This document shows, in pieces, positions 1-14,102 of a DNA stretch of 64,000 nt. Made by a program: the position numbers and the translations under genes. Positions within the stretch are counted from its first letter, which is position 1, and each line of letters starts with the position of its first letter. The DNA is from Acanthosepion lycidas. Taxonomy: Eukaryota > Mollusca > Cephalopoda > Sepiida > Sepiidae. The notes under the pieces are model-generated. The model made no database searches, was not told the DNA's origin, and saw nothing but the letters and a program-made list of their open reading frames with translations. The stretch is from the NCBI GenBank assembly GCA_963932145.1, contig OZ010571.1, positions 152,656,098 through 152,720,097 of the forward strand, read 5' to 3'.

Positions 1-2959
1 TAAAACTGAATACGATGACCTTTTTTGCTTTCCACCTTTTTTTTCATTATAATTTTCATCAGTGATCATGTTTTTTAGTGTAACTTGACTTTTTTAAATG
101 TCAACCCTTCTATTATTAGATCACATGAAAATTCTCTGCTCTGTGAATAATGAATAAAGACCTTTTGAATTCGAAAATACACAACACGCCCTTAAACTGT
201 TCGTATTCACAATCAAGAGTTTCCATGACATTTTCCACATATTGCTTGGGAATGGGATGATTAAAGTCTTGAAGGCATTTTTTAACATTGTGCCGAAATT
301 ACTTAAGCTTTTTCCAGTTGATTTGAAAAAAAAAAAAGAAAAAAAAACTTAAAATTATTAATAGCATTTATTTATTTTTTAAATTCCGTGGAAAGAAGTG
401 GGAGAGAAATTGAGAATAAAAAAAATGTCAATGTAAAATTATTTTTCATAATTTTTGAATTGGAGCTTTAATGTTTGTTAAACAAATGTTTATTTAAATG
501 GCTTACAATCCAGACTAAAATGCTTGCCATGGTTATTATACCGACATACTAGACCCAGGAAATGAACTCTTAATGGGTATACCAAATTAAAATATATATA
601 AATATATCTAATATATCTAAAAAAAAAACAAAAAAAAAACCTTTAATAGAGGCATAGACGAAAAAAGTACCAAATTTATCTTGGTAACTCAATTAGCAAT
701 AAAGTTATGACCATTCAAAGTTCATAAAAACATTTTTGTCTCTTGTGCTATTGTACAAATAGCCAATTTTGACAGTGAATAATCTAATATGCAGGTTTCA
801 AACAAATTAAAAATCATTATAAATATAATATCATATAGGTAGTCTTGAAGTAAAAGAAAGATAATGTTAATGGAATCAAGTTTTAGATTAGAATGGCTTA
901 AGCACAGGGAAAATTCTGTTCTCAAAAATAAAATCATAATATGACACAGGTGGACAAATCTGATTAATTATATAAATTTAATTTCAGTAGTTAATGCCTT
1001 GTAACTTCTTTCTATACTTCATAGCATGTCAGAGATGAAGGCATTTTTTTTTTCAGTAGTACATCTATAAAACACTTATATTTACATCATATAAAAACAG
1101 CCAGGTGTAATTTAATAGTAGGGTAAAAATATACCATACCTAACTTACCATAAAAAGTATCCATTGGAGGTATATGCCTGAAACTACTTATTTGGGGATG
1201 AGAAATTCAACAAAACAGCTATACAAAACACTGTAACATCAATGCTTTTTGTAATGTGTGTATTTTCTCTGGGAAAATTATGTAAGATTCAACTTGTCTA
1301 AAAACAGGACAGTATTGACTACAAAACTTAAAAAATTGTTTTACAAAAGAAAAACAAATACTTTATAATAGTTTTAAACTGGGTAGAAAAGACTTTCTTG
1401 ACATTGTGAATGGTTCTTCTGTACTTACTATTTTGATTGTGAGATTTGCCAACTGAATTTCCTTATAAGCTAATTATGTTATAGCTAATATTCCTGGAAC
1501 ATTCCATATCCAGCAATCACTTGAAACTGGCATTACATCAAAGTCCCATCTGAAGACAAATGTTGATTCCACTTGTGCAATATCATCTGATAATCATTTC
1601 TGTTCTTTGCTAGAGCAAAAACCTTTATAATAGCACTAAATGGAGATGCAATATGAATGATTTGACTAATGTAAAAGTTAGTCATAATATACTGCAACTG
1701 ATTGGTTTTGGCACTTGTAAGTGAAAGTCATCTAAGCTGGTTCATTCTCATCACAGCTGTTAGAATTGTTTAAATACACAAAACCATTTAGTGTCTTAGA
1801 AGTGGAGATGAATCAACTGATTTTCTTGTCAAGTAGTTGCAAAGTGCAGTTTCCAGCTGATATTTACTTCCATTGATGTTGATCTTTCAGTGCTTCCAAA
1901 CCACTGCTTGTACATTCTTAATAGACTTCATTGAAGCATTTGCTTGATACTTTTCTGTTTCTCATTTTGAACAAACCTTTCTTGTACATGAAGTTTCAGA
2001 AGTACTTTGTTTCAGGTGTTTCTTGAAATTCCACAAACTGATTGCAACTTAGTTGCTGATTTTGCTCCCAGCCAAGCTGTAGTCTGGTTGCACTTGAACA
2101 TGTTATCATTTTATTTTTTTATTTTTATTTTTTTTTTTGTCAGTTTCACTTGAACTTTCAAATATTGTTAAAACATTTAAATTTTGAATGTGTATGACAA
2201 AATTTTTTACACACATAAAATAAAAATCCCTGAATTTGAATAATAAGAAAAAAAACATTTTTTTTGAAAGTAGGTACTTACATAATTTATAATATTTTCT
2301 AACTTAAGATTTAAAATTTAATTTCAAGCTAATAGATTAAATTTAATATTTCCCATAATCAAAATAATTTGCTGTATTTCAAATTACACTTAAATTGATT
2401 GGAATTTTTTTTTATCAGTAAAAATGCTAAAATCAGTCATATTGATAAATCTGTCAGCACAATGTAATTCTCTTTTATTAAAATATCTTTTGAAAATAAA
2501 ATGTACTTTTCTGAAGCCTTATTTGAAGAAGATAAACTAATTTAAAGTTTAATCAATCTGATTTGAAACAAATATTACTTACGTTTTAGTTTAAAATATT
2601 GCAGAAGAGCATTTTTGTTAACCAGGATTGAGGGTGTTTTTTTAGAGTTGACAGCTCTCTCAATAGATTTATGTTTTGGATTTTTTCTAGGAGGGACATA
2701 ACTTTAACAATGACTTGAATATAACGTGAACACCTTTCTATATCATTTTTTTAACTACTTTTAAGAAAATATTCTATTGAATTTTAGGTATTTTGGCTTT
2801 ATAGTCTTACAATTATGGTTGTTGGGGAAATGTTAGAAAATTACCAATAAATTTTAGCTTTACTATAGTTACTGCTCTTATTTTCACATAATGTCATGTT
2901 TGGACATCCCTATTTACAAAAATCAACATGTTTATACGCACAAAAAACTCAAAATTCTT

Positions 2960-3790
2960 TTTAAAATATTGGGGGTTGTTGAATTGTAGCGAGCTTTTCC
3001 ATCTATGATTAGTAAATACAGTTTTAATTTGATAAAAATATTTCTTAAATAACTAAAATTAATACAGAATTTTGAAAGATTAGTTTATAAAATATTCTAA
3101 TTAGAATTTTAAAAAAGTAACCAATTCTGGTAAAATAAAATTCATTATTCATTGAAAAAAATTGTTTTTTCTTAAGACAATAGTTTCCATAATATTTTTT
3201 TTTTTTTTTTTTTTATATATGTAAGCAATTAAAAGCTAATTAATGCTTTAGTTTTGTTGCATTTTTTTATTCTATGATCCAATACAGATTTTCTCTAACA
3301 GGGGATCCTGGTTGAACAAAAAAATTTAATGATTTAAATTCTCTGAGGACTTGTGCTTATAACTAATATAAGCATTATGCACTATGAAAAAGAATTTGTC
3401 AAAATTTCATAAAATGAAATAAGTGGGAGTTAACAGACGTAAAAAAAAAACCTTTCATTTGTGAATAGATCCTGAAAGATTCAGCAATTATTAGATTTTT
3501 TGCAAGAATTTCCAAATCTGTGTATTTTGCACCACAAAAAGATGCTATAATTTATAGAAACCTACTGATACAAGAAAAACAAAATGTTTAACTAAAATTG
3601 GAAAGGTTCTAAAAAGTATAAAAAATATAATTTAATAATCAAATGTCCTTCGATCTTTCCTCTTAATAATAAAAGATTTTGAAGATAAAATTTTGTTTTT
3701 ATTAAATTTCAAGTATTTTATTCATCATGTATGCTAATTTTCTTAGTGGTTATTTGAAAGTACCTTTTTATAAATTACAATTAAAAGTTG
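2960..3790 (+). repeat. Dispersed repeat of about 0.8 kb, copy 1
   Basis: Shares an ordered series of blocks with 22190-22980: ttcattattcattgaaaaaa, the caattaaaagct and ttgttgcattttttattct region, gatttaaattctct, tgcaagaatttccaaat and atacaagaaaaacaaaa. Both copies are in the same orientation with many small indels. Probably an old interspersed element; no coding motif or terminal structure was recognised. Confidence 0.7.
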
Positions 3791-6700
3791 TATTTTATTA
3801 TTTTTTTTTTTTATAAACAAATGGGAATAAACAAAATTTAAAGAACTAAAAATATACCCAGTTTATTTTTTTGGTGTTTTTTTTTTAAGAAAGTCAGAAT
3901 AGCTAAAAGTTTTCAACATTTTTGTGAAAGACAACTTTGAAATTTGTGGCTTGCCCACTAATTTGATAAGTCCTTTTTTTTCTTTATGGGACTATTTTGA
4001 TATGTGTAAACAGACATCACTCAGAGAGCAACTAATTTGAAAACACTGCTTTGAAAATATAAAATATTGCTGTTTGTCATTGAAATAGTGACATAATTTA
4101 AATGGATAAATAAAAACTAATCACTTGTGAGTAAGAATTGTATCTTTTAGAAAGTGGAAAGATTAAATTTTATTCACATTATTAATTCTATCAAAATGGC
4201 CTCAAACAAGATATCACCAGTTGAAGAAGGAAATTTCACTTTGACACGTGTTTGCATTGTAAACTAGGGCAGTTTGGGGATACCTCCTCTTAACTCCGAA
4301 GGAGCCAGCATTTTAATATGCTAAGCCATGTGTGTATCTTGAATAATACAGTGGTATTATAATTTTGATGCCTTAAACTTAATGTTTGTACTCAGTTGGT
4401 GGAATTGTCTGAGTTTCCTTTCTTTCTTAATCAGAGGCTCTCAAATGGTGTTCATCTCTATGCTTGGTCTACTGAAAGGGTTGTTAGTACTTAATATGTG
4501 TGCTGATTCTTTCAGTTATCTTATTCTCTAGTATACTTCATTGCAAAAAAAAAAAAAAAAAATTACAGCATAATTTGTTTGCAATAAAATAACCTGGAAA
4601 ATAATTCTAAAGTTATCTTCATGCAGTTTTTTTTTTTTTTTTTTCTTTTTCTTTAAAAAAAAAAAAAAAAAAAAAAGAACATAATCATTGGTATATCAAT
4701 ATTTTCAGTTGCATCCTCCATAGCCTGTGGCTTGACCTCACATGCAGATTTAGTGTTGTACATCTGGCAGGGTCTTTTATGGCAGTTAGAGAGTAAGGTT
4801 TGGCAATTGGAGGAAGTTTCAGTTTTACAGTGTTGCTACTTCTGTGAAATGGTCTTGAAAATCTCTCAGAAGTGCACAAACTAAATTTTAAATGTGGAGT
4901 GTTGCATGTGCATTCCTGCTGTCACCCATTAAACTAAAAGTTTACTTTAATTGCCTAGCATGAGGAACAATAGTAGTTTTCTAAGGTATTGGTTTTTCTG
5001 TTGGACTCTTCTGTTCCTAGACAAATGGCCAAGTAGGCTTAAGAGGTTTGCTACTCCCTGAAGGTAACCCTAACAGGCTGGTTTCAGCAAATTGTATTCT
5101 TTAATCCTGAACTACACAAAACTGTAGTATGGTTGCTATAAGGTTTGAAGTTTTATTACATAGAACAATTTTTTTGTACTTCCTGGCTTGTCAATATGGA
5201 GAAAAGGATTAATGAAAGCCTAATGTCCACCATAAATTCTTACATTATATGAGCATATTTCTCTTGGTGTCAAACCTTGGTCAATCAAATTTTGAATGCT
5301 TTTTTTGTTTAATTCGTCCTTCCTCATCTATTAGATTGTAGGTAACGCAATCTTCCTGTCCTAGTCCCCCCCCCATTTTCAAATTACAATTTCTCAGTAT
5401 TCATTACAATTACAACTCCAAGATTTTTATGAATTTCTCAATGGATATTATTAATGATTCACAAATGTTTCAGAAGGTGTATCCTTTTAACTAGAATTTG
5501 ACTCTGTTCTAGTTTGCATTTTTATCAAAGTATTGCAAATGTCTGTAGATGGGACATCTCATTTTGTACTAACCAGAGAGATGCATCCAAATATTCCTTA
5601 ACAAAAGTTAATATCTTTAAGCCCCCTTTAGATCCCCCAAGAGAGTGAGATTTTCCAGGAGTAATTTCAACTTAAAAAATGCTTTTTGTTAAGCAGATAT
5701 AAGAATATTTAGTTCGATATATTTTCACAGAACTTCACAGGCAAATTGCAAAATGTTTCATTAGTAATTTGCACCAATGCTGCATATAATGTAAAGAGAA
5801 ATATGAATGAATGGTAATGCTTAAGAGTGACAGTCTCTATAAAAATAACAATAGTGTCTGCTTTAGACTAATACATACTAATAATACCATCAACAGATCT
5901 TTCACTCACCATAAAACTTAATTCTTGTGTACTATGGGAAATTGTATGTCTCCCATGATGTTTTAGAAGTACAGGTGTAAAGACAGTTTAATTTTTCTTA
6001 CCCTCAAAATATGCAGATGTTCAGGTATTTTTTTTTCATACTTCCATTATTAATATGGACTTTGTTTTCCCTCTCAAAAAAATATGTGGATGTTTATTTT
6101 TTATTTTTTTTTTTTGTGTTGAGGTGGAATTTTATATATCTTTTAAGTAGCAAGCTTTATTCAATAATGTTTCTATACTTATTCTCTTGAAAATTTTACT
6201 CAGTCTAGAAGTAATGAAGGGAGTTCAACTAAATTTTTTTTTTTTTTTTGACAATGCTTTCCAAATGTAATTTATAATTAGTCATCATAAATTCAAACCT
6301 TGCTATCATTGAAACTTCACATCCCAGCTGTTGTCTCTTCTACAAAAATATTCATGAATTAATAATAAAAAATATATCAAGTCATTATTTAAACTATTAC
6401 AATTGCAATGTATTTTTTATTATTTAATTTCAATAATATTATTGATTAAAAAAAACAAAAAAACTGTCTCTTTCTTGAAGGATAACTAATGCTTATGGAG
6501 ATGATATGAACAAAGGCTGGGTGTGTTTTTTTTTTTTTTTTTTTTTTTTCTATTTACTTTAGTTTACAAACAATATTCTTAAGCACTAAAATGAACCAGA
6601 TTATAAAAAATACTTTTCTCATCTGACTTTAAAATTCTCATCAACATTACTGTAGAAAAGGCAGGATGCACTTGAAAATATTTCGCAATTAATGTAATGC

Positions 6701-7502
6701 TTTAATACACACACATCTATTCAATATTTCTTTTTGATTTATTTTTCATTTTCTTTTAGTAATCTTAAAATGTTTACAATTGTAATCCAAAGTATGTGAA
6801 TGTTTATATGAAAGCTTTCTGGTTTATATCTGAATTTATAGCTTCCATTAATTTTGCTTTTTAATTGAAATATCAGAACAAACGAATAGACTTTCTCTTA
6901 TCTATTTAATATTTAAAGAAGGAAACAGTTGAATATAATTTTTATCCAATGCTGCTATGGATACTTTCTTTTTCATTTTTTTTTTTTTTTTTTTTTTTTT
7001 GCTATCTAATATTTGATATTCTAAGGAAGCTCTTTTTAAATCACTTTCTTTTAAAATCTATCTTGGCTTCATTAAATTTGTAACTCAAGTGATTATTTTT
7101 TTTTCCTAGACAATGTCATACTTCAGTAATGTTTTGTAGTTTTAGGAATTATTTTGATTGTCCATACAATCATATATGGAAGACAATGAAGACAACTAAT
7201 ATTTTCAAGAAAACCATAAAAAGAATGGGAACAAAATGACAACACTTGTAATTAAGAACCAGAATATTGTGTATTAAACATTTGGTAAGCATTGATTTAA
7301 AACTTAAAAGAATTTTTGATTTAAAAGAAAAAAAGGGAAATGCTAATTGAGAGCTGAGTAAAAAAGATATTATAATGGACAAATCAAAAATGTATAAAGT
7401 TTTAATGACAATTTTAATCCCTAAAGTATCTTGTTGGCAAATGGTAGCAGAACAACAAAAATTGTTTTAAAGAAGGATAGTGGCCATGAATTGTATCTTG
7501 AA

Positions 7503-7504
<2 letters not shown>

Positions 7505-7551
<47 letters not shown>

Positions 7552-8065
7552 ATTATTATAATAATAGATGATCCTTAAAAATCCCTTCAGTTACAATTTA
7601 TTTCATGAGTATACAAATATTCGTCTCTTCAGACCAAAATGGTTTTGTTTTTTTCATAATGGAATCAGTTTATCCAGATGGGAAATTTTAATATTAAAAG
7701 ACGAAGAAAGAAAATTTAAAATTTCAATATACGGTCTAAAGAATTTGTGTGGGAAGAGAGAAAGGAACAAACTTATCTTCAAGTGTAGACACATTTAAAA
7801 TTCCCTGATAACATTAATTTTGGAGAATTTACACTTGAACTGTTGATTTTGTTTTATGAGTTACTAGCATTCACATTTTTGTATATGATCATTTATCTGA
7901 TTTTCTTGCCAATATCAGTTATAATATTTATTTATTTTTATATTATTTTTTGATATTATCTTTATTATTACCCCTTTTTTTTTTTTTTTTAATATATATA
8001 CATATATAATAATAATAATGGACTCTCCCGTTGGTTTCAACGTATGAAGATCTGACAGCTTAGTT

Positions 8066-8107
<42 letters not shown>

Positions 8108-8330
8108 GAAATGGACAAAGTCTGACAATTATTGTAAGAATATTATTATTCTAAATGGCGGTTCTCTATAGGATATAGGTTTGAATCCTGTCGGAGGACG
8201 AATATTTTCTGTGAAAATTTCTCGGACATTCAGGCCGGTAAATGTTGTTTAATACTGTTTATTATAAACAGAGCATTTACTTAAATATTTGTATCTATAA
8301 AAAGAATGTTAAACATAAAAATGTCTTAAA

Positions 8331-8411
<81 letters not shown>
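7505..8411. repeat. AT dinucleotide microsatellites at 7505-7548, 8069-8104 and 8331-8411
   Basis: Three (AT)n tracts of about 44, 36 and 80 nt are separated by unique or SINE-like DNA. The last is interrupted once (ataatata). Confidence 0.9.
8150..8250 (+). mobile_element. Possible tRNA-derived SINE fragment
   Basis: GGTTTGAATCC at 8178-8188 matches the polymerase III B box at 10 of 11 positions and is followed by tgtcggagga. No convincing A box is seen upstream. It sits between two AT microsatellites. Boundaries are approximate. Confidence 0.35.
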
Positions 8412-8413
<2 letters not shown>

Positions 8414-11349
8414 TTTAAATTTGTTCTTTATTTATCTCTTCATTTATTTAATTAATATTTTTTATATATTTCAAATTTTTTTCTTTTATTGATATTTATT
8501 ATTATTATTAATTTGAAATTGTGATGATTATTTTGCTGTTGAAAATTAAATGACTATCAGACAGATTTAAAATCTGATCACCCCCACTTTCTTACCCTGT
8601 ATTTTAACTTGTTCAGCCCTTAAAGAAAAAATCATTTCTAGGTCACCCTATCAGCTTCTGTTTAATTCTTTCTTTCTTTCCTTTCCCTTGCTCTCCCCCG
8701 GCATTTTTTTTTTTTTTTTTTTTTTTTTAAACCTTATATTGAAATTTTTAATTTTCTTTCTTCTGCTTTTAATATTAAAATTTTTTCTTTTTTTTATTCG
8801 TCTGGATAAATTGATTCCATTTATCAAAAAAACTTCAGTCTTAAGAGATGAATATTTGTATATTCATGAAATAAATTATAACTGAATGGATTTTTAAGGA
8901 TCATCTGTATTATTATATTGCACTGTTACTTACATTAAGCAATCTTTCGATTAATATCCTCCTTGGAATTATCCCTACTAATTGCCAATTGAGATATATC
9001 TATCTATCTATCTATCATATATATATATATATATATATATGCTGGCCAAAATCTTAAAGCCATTGAAAATAAAGAAGTATATTTATTGCATTGTTAAACT
9101 TTACTTATTTGAGTAGAGTTTCAAAAAATGAAAATAAGAGAAGGTAAAATTTGAAGACTGGGACATTGTTAAATACTAGCTAGTCAAAGTTTGCCCATAT
9201 TTAAACAAAATTGGTATTTAAACATTTAACAAAATTTAGTCATTTGTGTTCAAGCATTTGCATAGCCAACATCTCCCACTGATATTTTTCTATACAAGCA
9301 GTTATTAACAAGTTTGTACTGAATTTTGCTTTTGTGGATGGGTCCTTATGATTGAAGACTAAATATTAAGAAAAAAGGACATCTGTCCTTTCTCAACAGT
9401 ATATTTTTGTTGAATAAAGTATCATGAAAATTAGAGCCCTTGCCATTGTAGCATGAAAGATATAATCAAATTCAAAGATATTTTTAAAGGTATAAAAAAT
9501 TATAGAAAAAATAAATCTTGTTCATATCTGAAAAGGTAAAACTTAAAACAAAAAAAATGTAAATCTACATAAATTGATGTGAATAAATATTTGTCATAAG
9601 TTTGAAATGAAAGAGAAATTGCTTGAGTCCTTTATATAATGCTAATATTTAAATATGATAAAATTAATTAGTATGGATTAGTCTCGATATATAGAAAAAA
9701 ATTGATAACCAATTTCGGTATGCAAAAATTGTAAACCCAACTCCCAATCTTGGGAATTGGATATAAATAAGCTAGATGTGAAACTGGTATGGAATTTGAT
9801 GACAAATTGTACAGAGGAAGAAAAATTTAATCTACTTTTTCCATGCATTATGATGACCTGATCTATGTTACAATGCTGTTTAGTTGTCACAAAACTTGAC
9901 TAAGCTTAACCTTGCTTGTTGAGCATTGACAAAACATGTTTTATCAGATCAAAAGATCAACATTAGTTTTCAAAAAGTCCCCTTAGTTTGATTGGTTTCT
10001 GTGGCAATGACTAGTGACATTTTAAAGACTCTTGTAGTACTATTGCTTATGATTTTCAGCTGTCACTAAGTAGTTGATATTTGATATACCAGAAAAATTT
10101 GCACTAATCATTTTTTTTTTCTCTCTTGGTCTTTCTCTCCAGCACTAAAATTGGTGTGTAGCAGTTTAGACACTGTTATATTTTTATTCATTTTAAAAGC
10201 ATGAGAAATATTGGTTCCAATTTATGCAGGGCCATGATAAAGATAACAATTTCTGAGACCTTTTAAAATGGTTATTAAAAGATATTGAAACACCAACATT
10301 TAAAAAAAAAAAAATTCCATGGTAGATACTTATATCATCTGGATATTCTTAGGAGTACTTGCACTTCAACTTGGTGACAAAACTGTTTCATTATGTCTAG
10401 TTGATGTTTATTTTGAGAAAAATCTTTATCATTACTGGAAACTATTATATATATATATATATATATATTAAAAGCTTTCTTTATTTCCAAATAGTCATTG
10501 ATGATAGGATTTAGGAATTAACATACTGATTTAGAGAATTCTTATTTCTTTGGCGTCAAAATTGTTTGTGGTACCACTAAAATCACAATTTTAAATCCTC
10601 ATAATTTTGGAAGACAAAATGATCTAATTTCATATTAATAAATATTCAACAAATTTTGTTGGTTTTAGTGGAATTTTTTGATTTGTTACTTCCTTAAAAA
10701 ATTACAAATCTGATATGTCGGGTGAAAATAGCCAATTTGCAATCTGGAATACATAGCTTTTAGCAGGTGCAACATCAACAGCCAGCTAATATTTCTTCCA
10801 ATTATTTTTAAAATAGTTAAAAAGAATATTTTTCTAATATTTTTATTTATTTATCAATGGACATCAAATTTTTAAAAACAAGATCCTATAGTTGTACACC
10901 TTTTTGAAAGAATAGACTTTTATAAATATCACACTATTAAGTACTAGTACAGGAAATTTATAGAAAAATCTTTGAAAAAAAATAAGTTTTTTTTTTTTCT
11001 TTCAAACAATAACCTTAGAATATAAATTAAATAAATAAAAATATATTAAAAATGTTTTTATTTTTAAATTTAAGACTAAGGTATCTGTATCCATTTTTGG
11101 GTTTTGACTTTTTTTGCCCTAATTTTTTTTTTTTTTTTTTTTTTTTTTTATACTTATTTTTAAAAAGAGTAATCTTCATTGTAATCCAAATTGAGAGACA
11201 ACTGAAAGTCATCCAATTAAAAAATTGTGGATGTGCAATTATACAAAAAAAAAAATTTTTTTCTCTAAAATTATGGAGAGATTGTTTAAAAAAACATTCT
11301 CTTTTACATAAATTCCAAAAGTTTTAAAATCCAATATGGTGAATTTTGG

Positions 11350-11390
<41 letters not shown>

Positions 11391-11726
11391 ATGTTTTTAT
11401 AGTGACTTTGTTTAGGCAAACTAAACAACATTTTTAAACATAATTTTATTTCATTCCTCTCCCCCTATTTTTCATCTTTTGAGAAGCCAATAGCCCTGAA
11501 GATTGAAGGCATTACTATAATGCTCTCATGAAACTTCAAAGTTGCCATGACTGAAATAATACCACTCAGTTAAGTGATAAGTTTCTTCACATTAATTCTA
11601 TTAACACTCTATCCTTACCTTTTGATATTGAGCACCTTATAATAAAAACCTGCCTAAATACCTTTCCACAAGTAAAGTACAGAAAAAGAAGTAGCAATTT
11701 TGGCACCTAAAAACTCTTAGAATTTA

Positions 11727-11730
<4 letters not shown>

Positions 11731-11772
<42 letters not shown>
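11731..11772. repeat. AT microsatellite
   Basis: About 42 nt of (TA)n upstream of the degraded transposon. A long poly-A run (about 33 nt, 11356-11388) lies 340 nt before it. Confidence 0.9.
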
Positions 11773-11775
<3 letters not shown>

Positions 11776-11961
11776 CACAATGAGTGCTAATGGTAACAAA
11801 ATGGTGGTTGATTTATAATAACAGCTAAAATTTATAATAAATATAATTATAATTAATATAATTCATAATAAGTGTACATTTTGTTCTTCACCATATAGCA
11901 CAACTTCTATGCATGTAATCATCAGGCACATATTGAAAAAAAAAATGTATATTTATTATTG

Positions 11962-11962
<1 letters not shown>

Positions 11963-12010
<48 letters not shown>

Positions 12011-12027
12011 AGATATACACACACACA
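11963..12027. repeat. Compound GT/AT/GT/AC microsatellite
   Basis: gtgtgtgtg, then (TA)n, then (TG)n, then atacacacacac. The outer GT and AC parts are inverted complements. The tract abuts the left end of the degraded transposon; a matching (GT)n-(TA)n tract lies just beyond its right end (about 13176-13238). Confidence 0.85.
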
Positions 12028-12040
12028 TACAGAGGATGTA

Positions 12041-13170
12041 TTAAAAATACTTTTACAAACTTTGGGGATGGATTCCTCACACCAAAACTAGGCAAAAGTC
12101 TATATAAACATATTTGCAAATCCTTCATTTTTGTGTTATTAGGTTTAAAGAAAGTTTACAGTAGATGGCGCTACATTGTCATATAGACTAGGTTACATTT
12201 GTCATTTGTGTACATTTGTGGCTCGTCTATCTTCAATATTTAATGTGTATAGTAGTAAGTTAACTTAGAAGTATTCCATTTAACAATGGCAGGATTTAAT
12301 ATTGTGAGCAGGCAGATATGATTTTTACACATGGCCATATGTATTTACACCACAAACATTTGTAGGTGGATCAGAATCCCTAGGGTACAATACAGGTTAG
12401 ACACCAGCATCAATTTACAATTAATGCATGGGCTGGAATTTTACTGTTTAGTTGACTGTCTAATAGGTTCATACTTTCTACTAGCATGTCTTACAGGGAC
12501 TTTATTTCAAACACACTTCCAGTCATGCCAGAGGATGTACACCTGCTAATATGAAGTCGGATGTGGTTCATGCATGATGGGTTCCAGCACATTTTAGTCA
12601 TATTGTTTTGTGATGCACTAGCTGATATCCATCATGACAGATGGATAGGTAGAGGAGGACTGGTTCCATGGCCTCCACATTCCCCCAACCACAGTCCTTT
12701 GAATTTTTATTTGTGGGTCCACCTAAAATAATTGGTTTATGAAGCAGACTTTAATAATGCAGAGACGCTTCATCAATGTGTCATAAGGGCTTGCAAAACC
12801 ATTCAACACCGTGTGAGAATATTTGAAGGGTTTGCCAGTCAATGTTCCAACAAGTGCATGCGTGTGTGTAAAAGTAAGCAGAGATCAGTTTGAATATTTC
12901 TTATGAGTTGCTATATTGAGGTACAGCAATGAGCTTTTAGGCATATGTTTATATGGACATTTTACCTTCTTTTAGTGTCAGGAACCTGCCCCCCAAGTTT
13001 GTAAAAGTATTTTTGGATTGTATCTTGGATTATTAATTTAACAGCTTCTACTGTAAACTTTAAACTTAATAACTCAAAAACAAAGGATTTGTGGGCATAT
13101 GTTTATATTGACTTTCTGCCCTTGTTTTGGTACGAGTAACCCGCCTCCAAAGTTTGTGAGAGTATTTTTT
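12041..13170 (+). mobile_element. Degraded IS630/Tc1-mariner-like transposon with long terminal inverted repeats
   Basis: The left end (from 12041, aaaaatacttttacaaactt) is the inverted complement of the right end (to 13170). Similarity continues inward for roughly 120-130 nt through ataaacatat and tttacagtaga blocks. The outer part of the repeat is present again just inside the right end (about 12930-13017), in the same orientation as the right terminus. Between them is a transposase remnant. The element sits between GT/AT microsatellites, consistent with TA target preference. It is clearly non-functional. Confidence 0.75.
12567..12890 (+). pseudogene. Transposase C-terminal remnant, IS630/mariner-like DDE type
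   Basis: One frame of 108 codons with a single internal TAA reads RWIGRGGLVPWPPHSPNHSP, then LNFYLWVHLK, stop, LVYEADFNNAETLHQ and so on. Functional relatives have RWIGRRGP, WPPRSPDLTPLDFFLWG and HLKxxVY in this order. The Asp in the PDL position and the one in the PLD position both read Asn here, so the catalytic acid is lost in addition to the stop codon. The N-terminal half is not recognisable. Confidence 0.75.
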
Positions 13171-14002
13171 GATGCACTGTGTGTGTGTGTGTGTGTGTGT
13201 ATAATTTTATCTATATATATATATATATATATATATATGATCTTACATTAACAAATCAGTTTCAGCAAAATAGAAAAATTTAGTAACCGAATAATTTTTT
13301 GAAAAAAAAGAAAAAAACCTGCACTTAAAAAATGACAGATTTTTTTTTTTTTACTCTCGAACTAATAAAGAAATAAAATAAAAATGAATCAATTTATTTT
13401 GTGAGATTTGATCCATTTTATAGCTGCAATTCTGAAATGTCTCTCTTTCAATATGCTCTTTGTTTCTTTCACTATGGATTGAAAAAAAACTTGAGTGAAA
13501 ATCAAACTCTATGAAAAATGCATTATAATTATTCAGTTCAACCAAGAGAATCTTTTGATTAATCATTGCCTTCTTGATAACTACACATTGTTGACATTAG
13601 AAATGAAAATTTGGGTTAAAAAAAGTATCCTGAAATAGAGGTTTTTAAGTCTGTAATTTCACATTTAGTGCTTATGACCTCCTGCTCTCTTCTGCTATTG
13701 TAAGTATTTTAGTGTCTTGTTTATTTAACTCTGGCTTTTCACTGAGATGTTGTCATATTTTACCCCTTTTTTTCAAAATTGCTTTAATTTTCTCTGGTTA
13801 ATCTTATTGACATTAATGCAGCAAACATTCAATGAAATATTTATTCCTTTTGCTTTTAATCAATTATGCATTTCAAAATAAGGCATTATTTAGTAAATGC
13901 CACAAATTATTTTATGAATCCATACAAAAGATTTTTAAGAAGTTATTTCCAATGCAAATTAATTTCCTGAGAGTTTTCTTTATTTTGTGTACATTCATAC
14001 AG

Positions 14003-14102
14003 ACAAAAAAAGAAGAACCTGCTAGTTTGGTATTGAATGATGAAAGCAATGGCCCTGCCAGTTTGCCTGAAACTAAGCTAAAAACAGAAGACCTGTTTGC
14101 AG
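14003..14102 (+). CDS. SNX2: SNX2 exon a: acidic N-terminal region with DLF motif
   Basis: 100 nt, phase 0 in and phase 1 out. The acceptor is ..ttcatacag before 14003 and the donor is cag|gtaagt at 14103, close to consensus. It encodes residues 1-33, rich in Glu, Asp, Lys and Pro, ending in KTEDLFA. Human SNX2 has a matching acidic DLFA segment just before its TEEVSLD stretch, which supports the placement. Acidic DLF motifs in SNX1/2 are known to bind the SNX27 FERM domain, so this exon probably carries a SNX27-docking site. The open frame continues upstream to 13832, but the T-rich intronic sequence argues against a start there. Confidence 0.85.

Larger units (their letters stand above)
1..14002. 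other. Non-coding DNA upstream of exon a (first intron or 5' flank)
   Basis: No exon of SNX2 or another recognisable gene was found on either strand. The block holds poly-A/T tracts, AT microsatellites, one copy of a dispersed repeat (about 2960-3790), a possible SINE fragment near 8178 and a dead transposon at 12041-13170. Because exon a begins in phase 0 without a start codon, most or all of this block is probably the first intron. Confidence 0.6.

Noticed and set aside
9041..9900. Possible Tc1-like element beginning tggccaaaatcttaaagcca
   Set aside because: The start resembles some Tc1 ends, but no inverted partner was found and the minus-strand open frame at 9678-9890 has no transposase motif.
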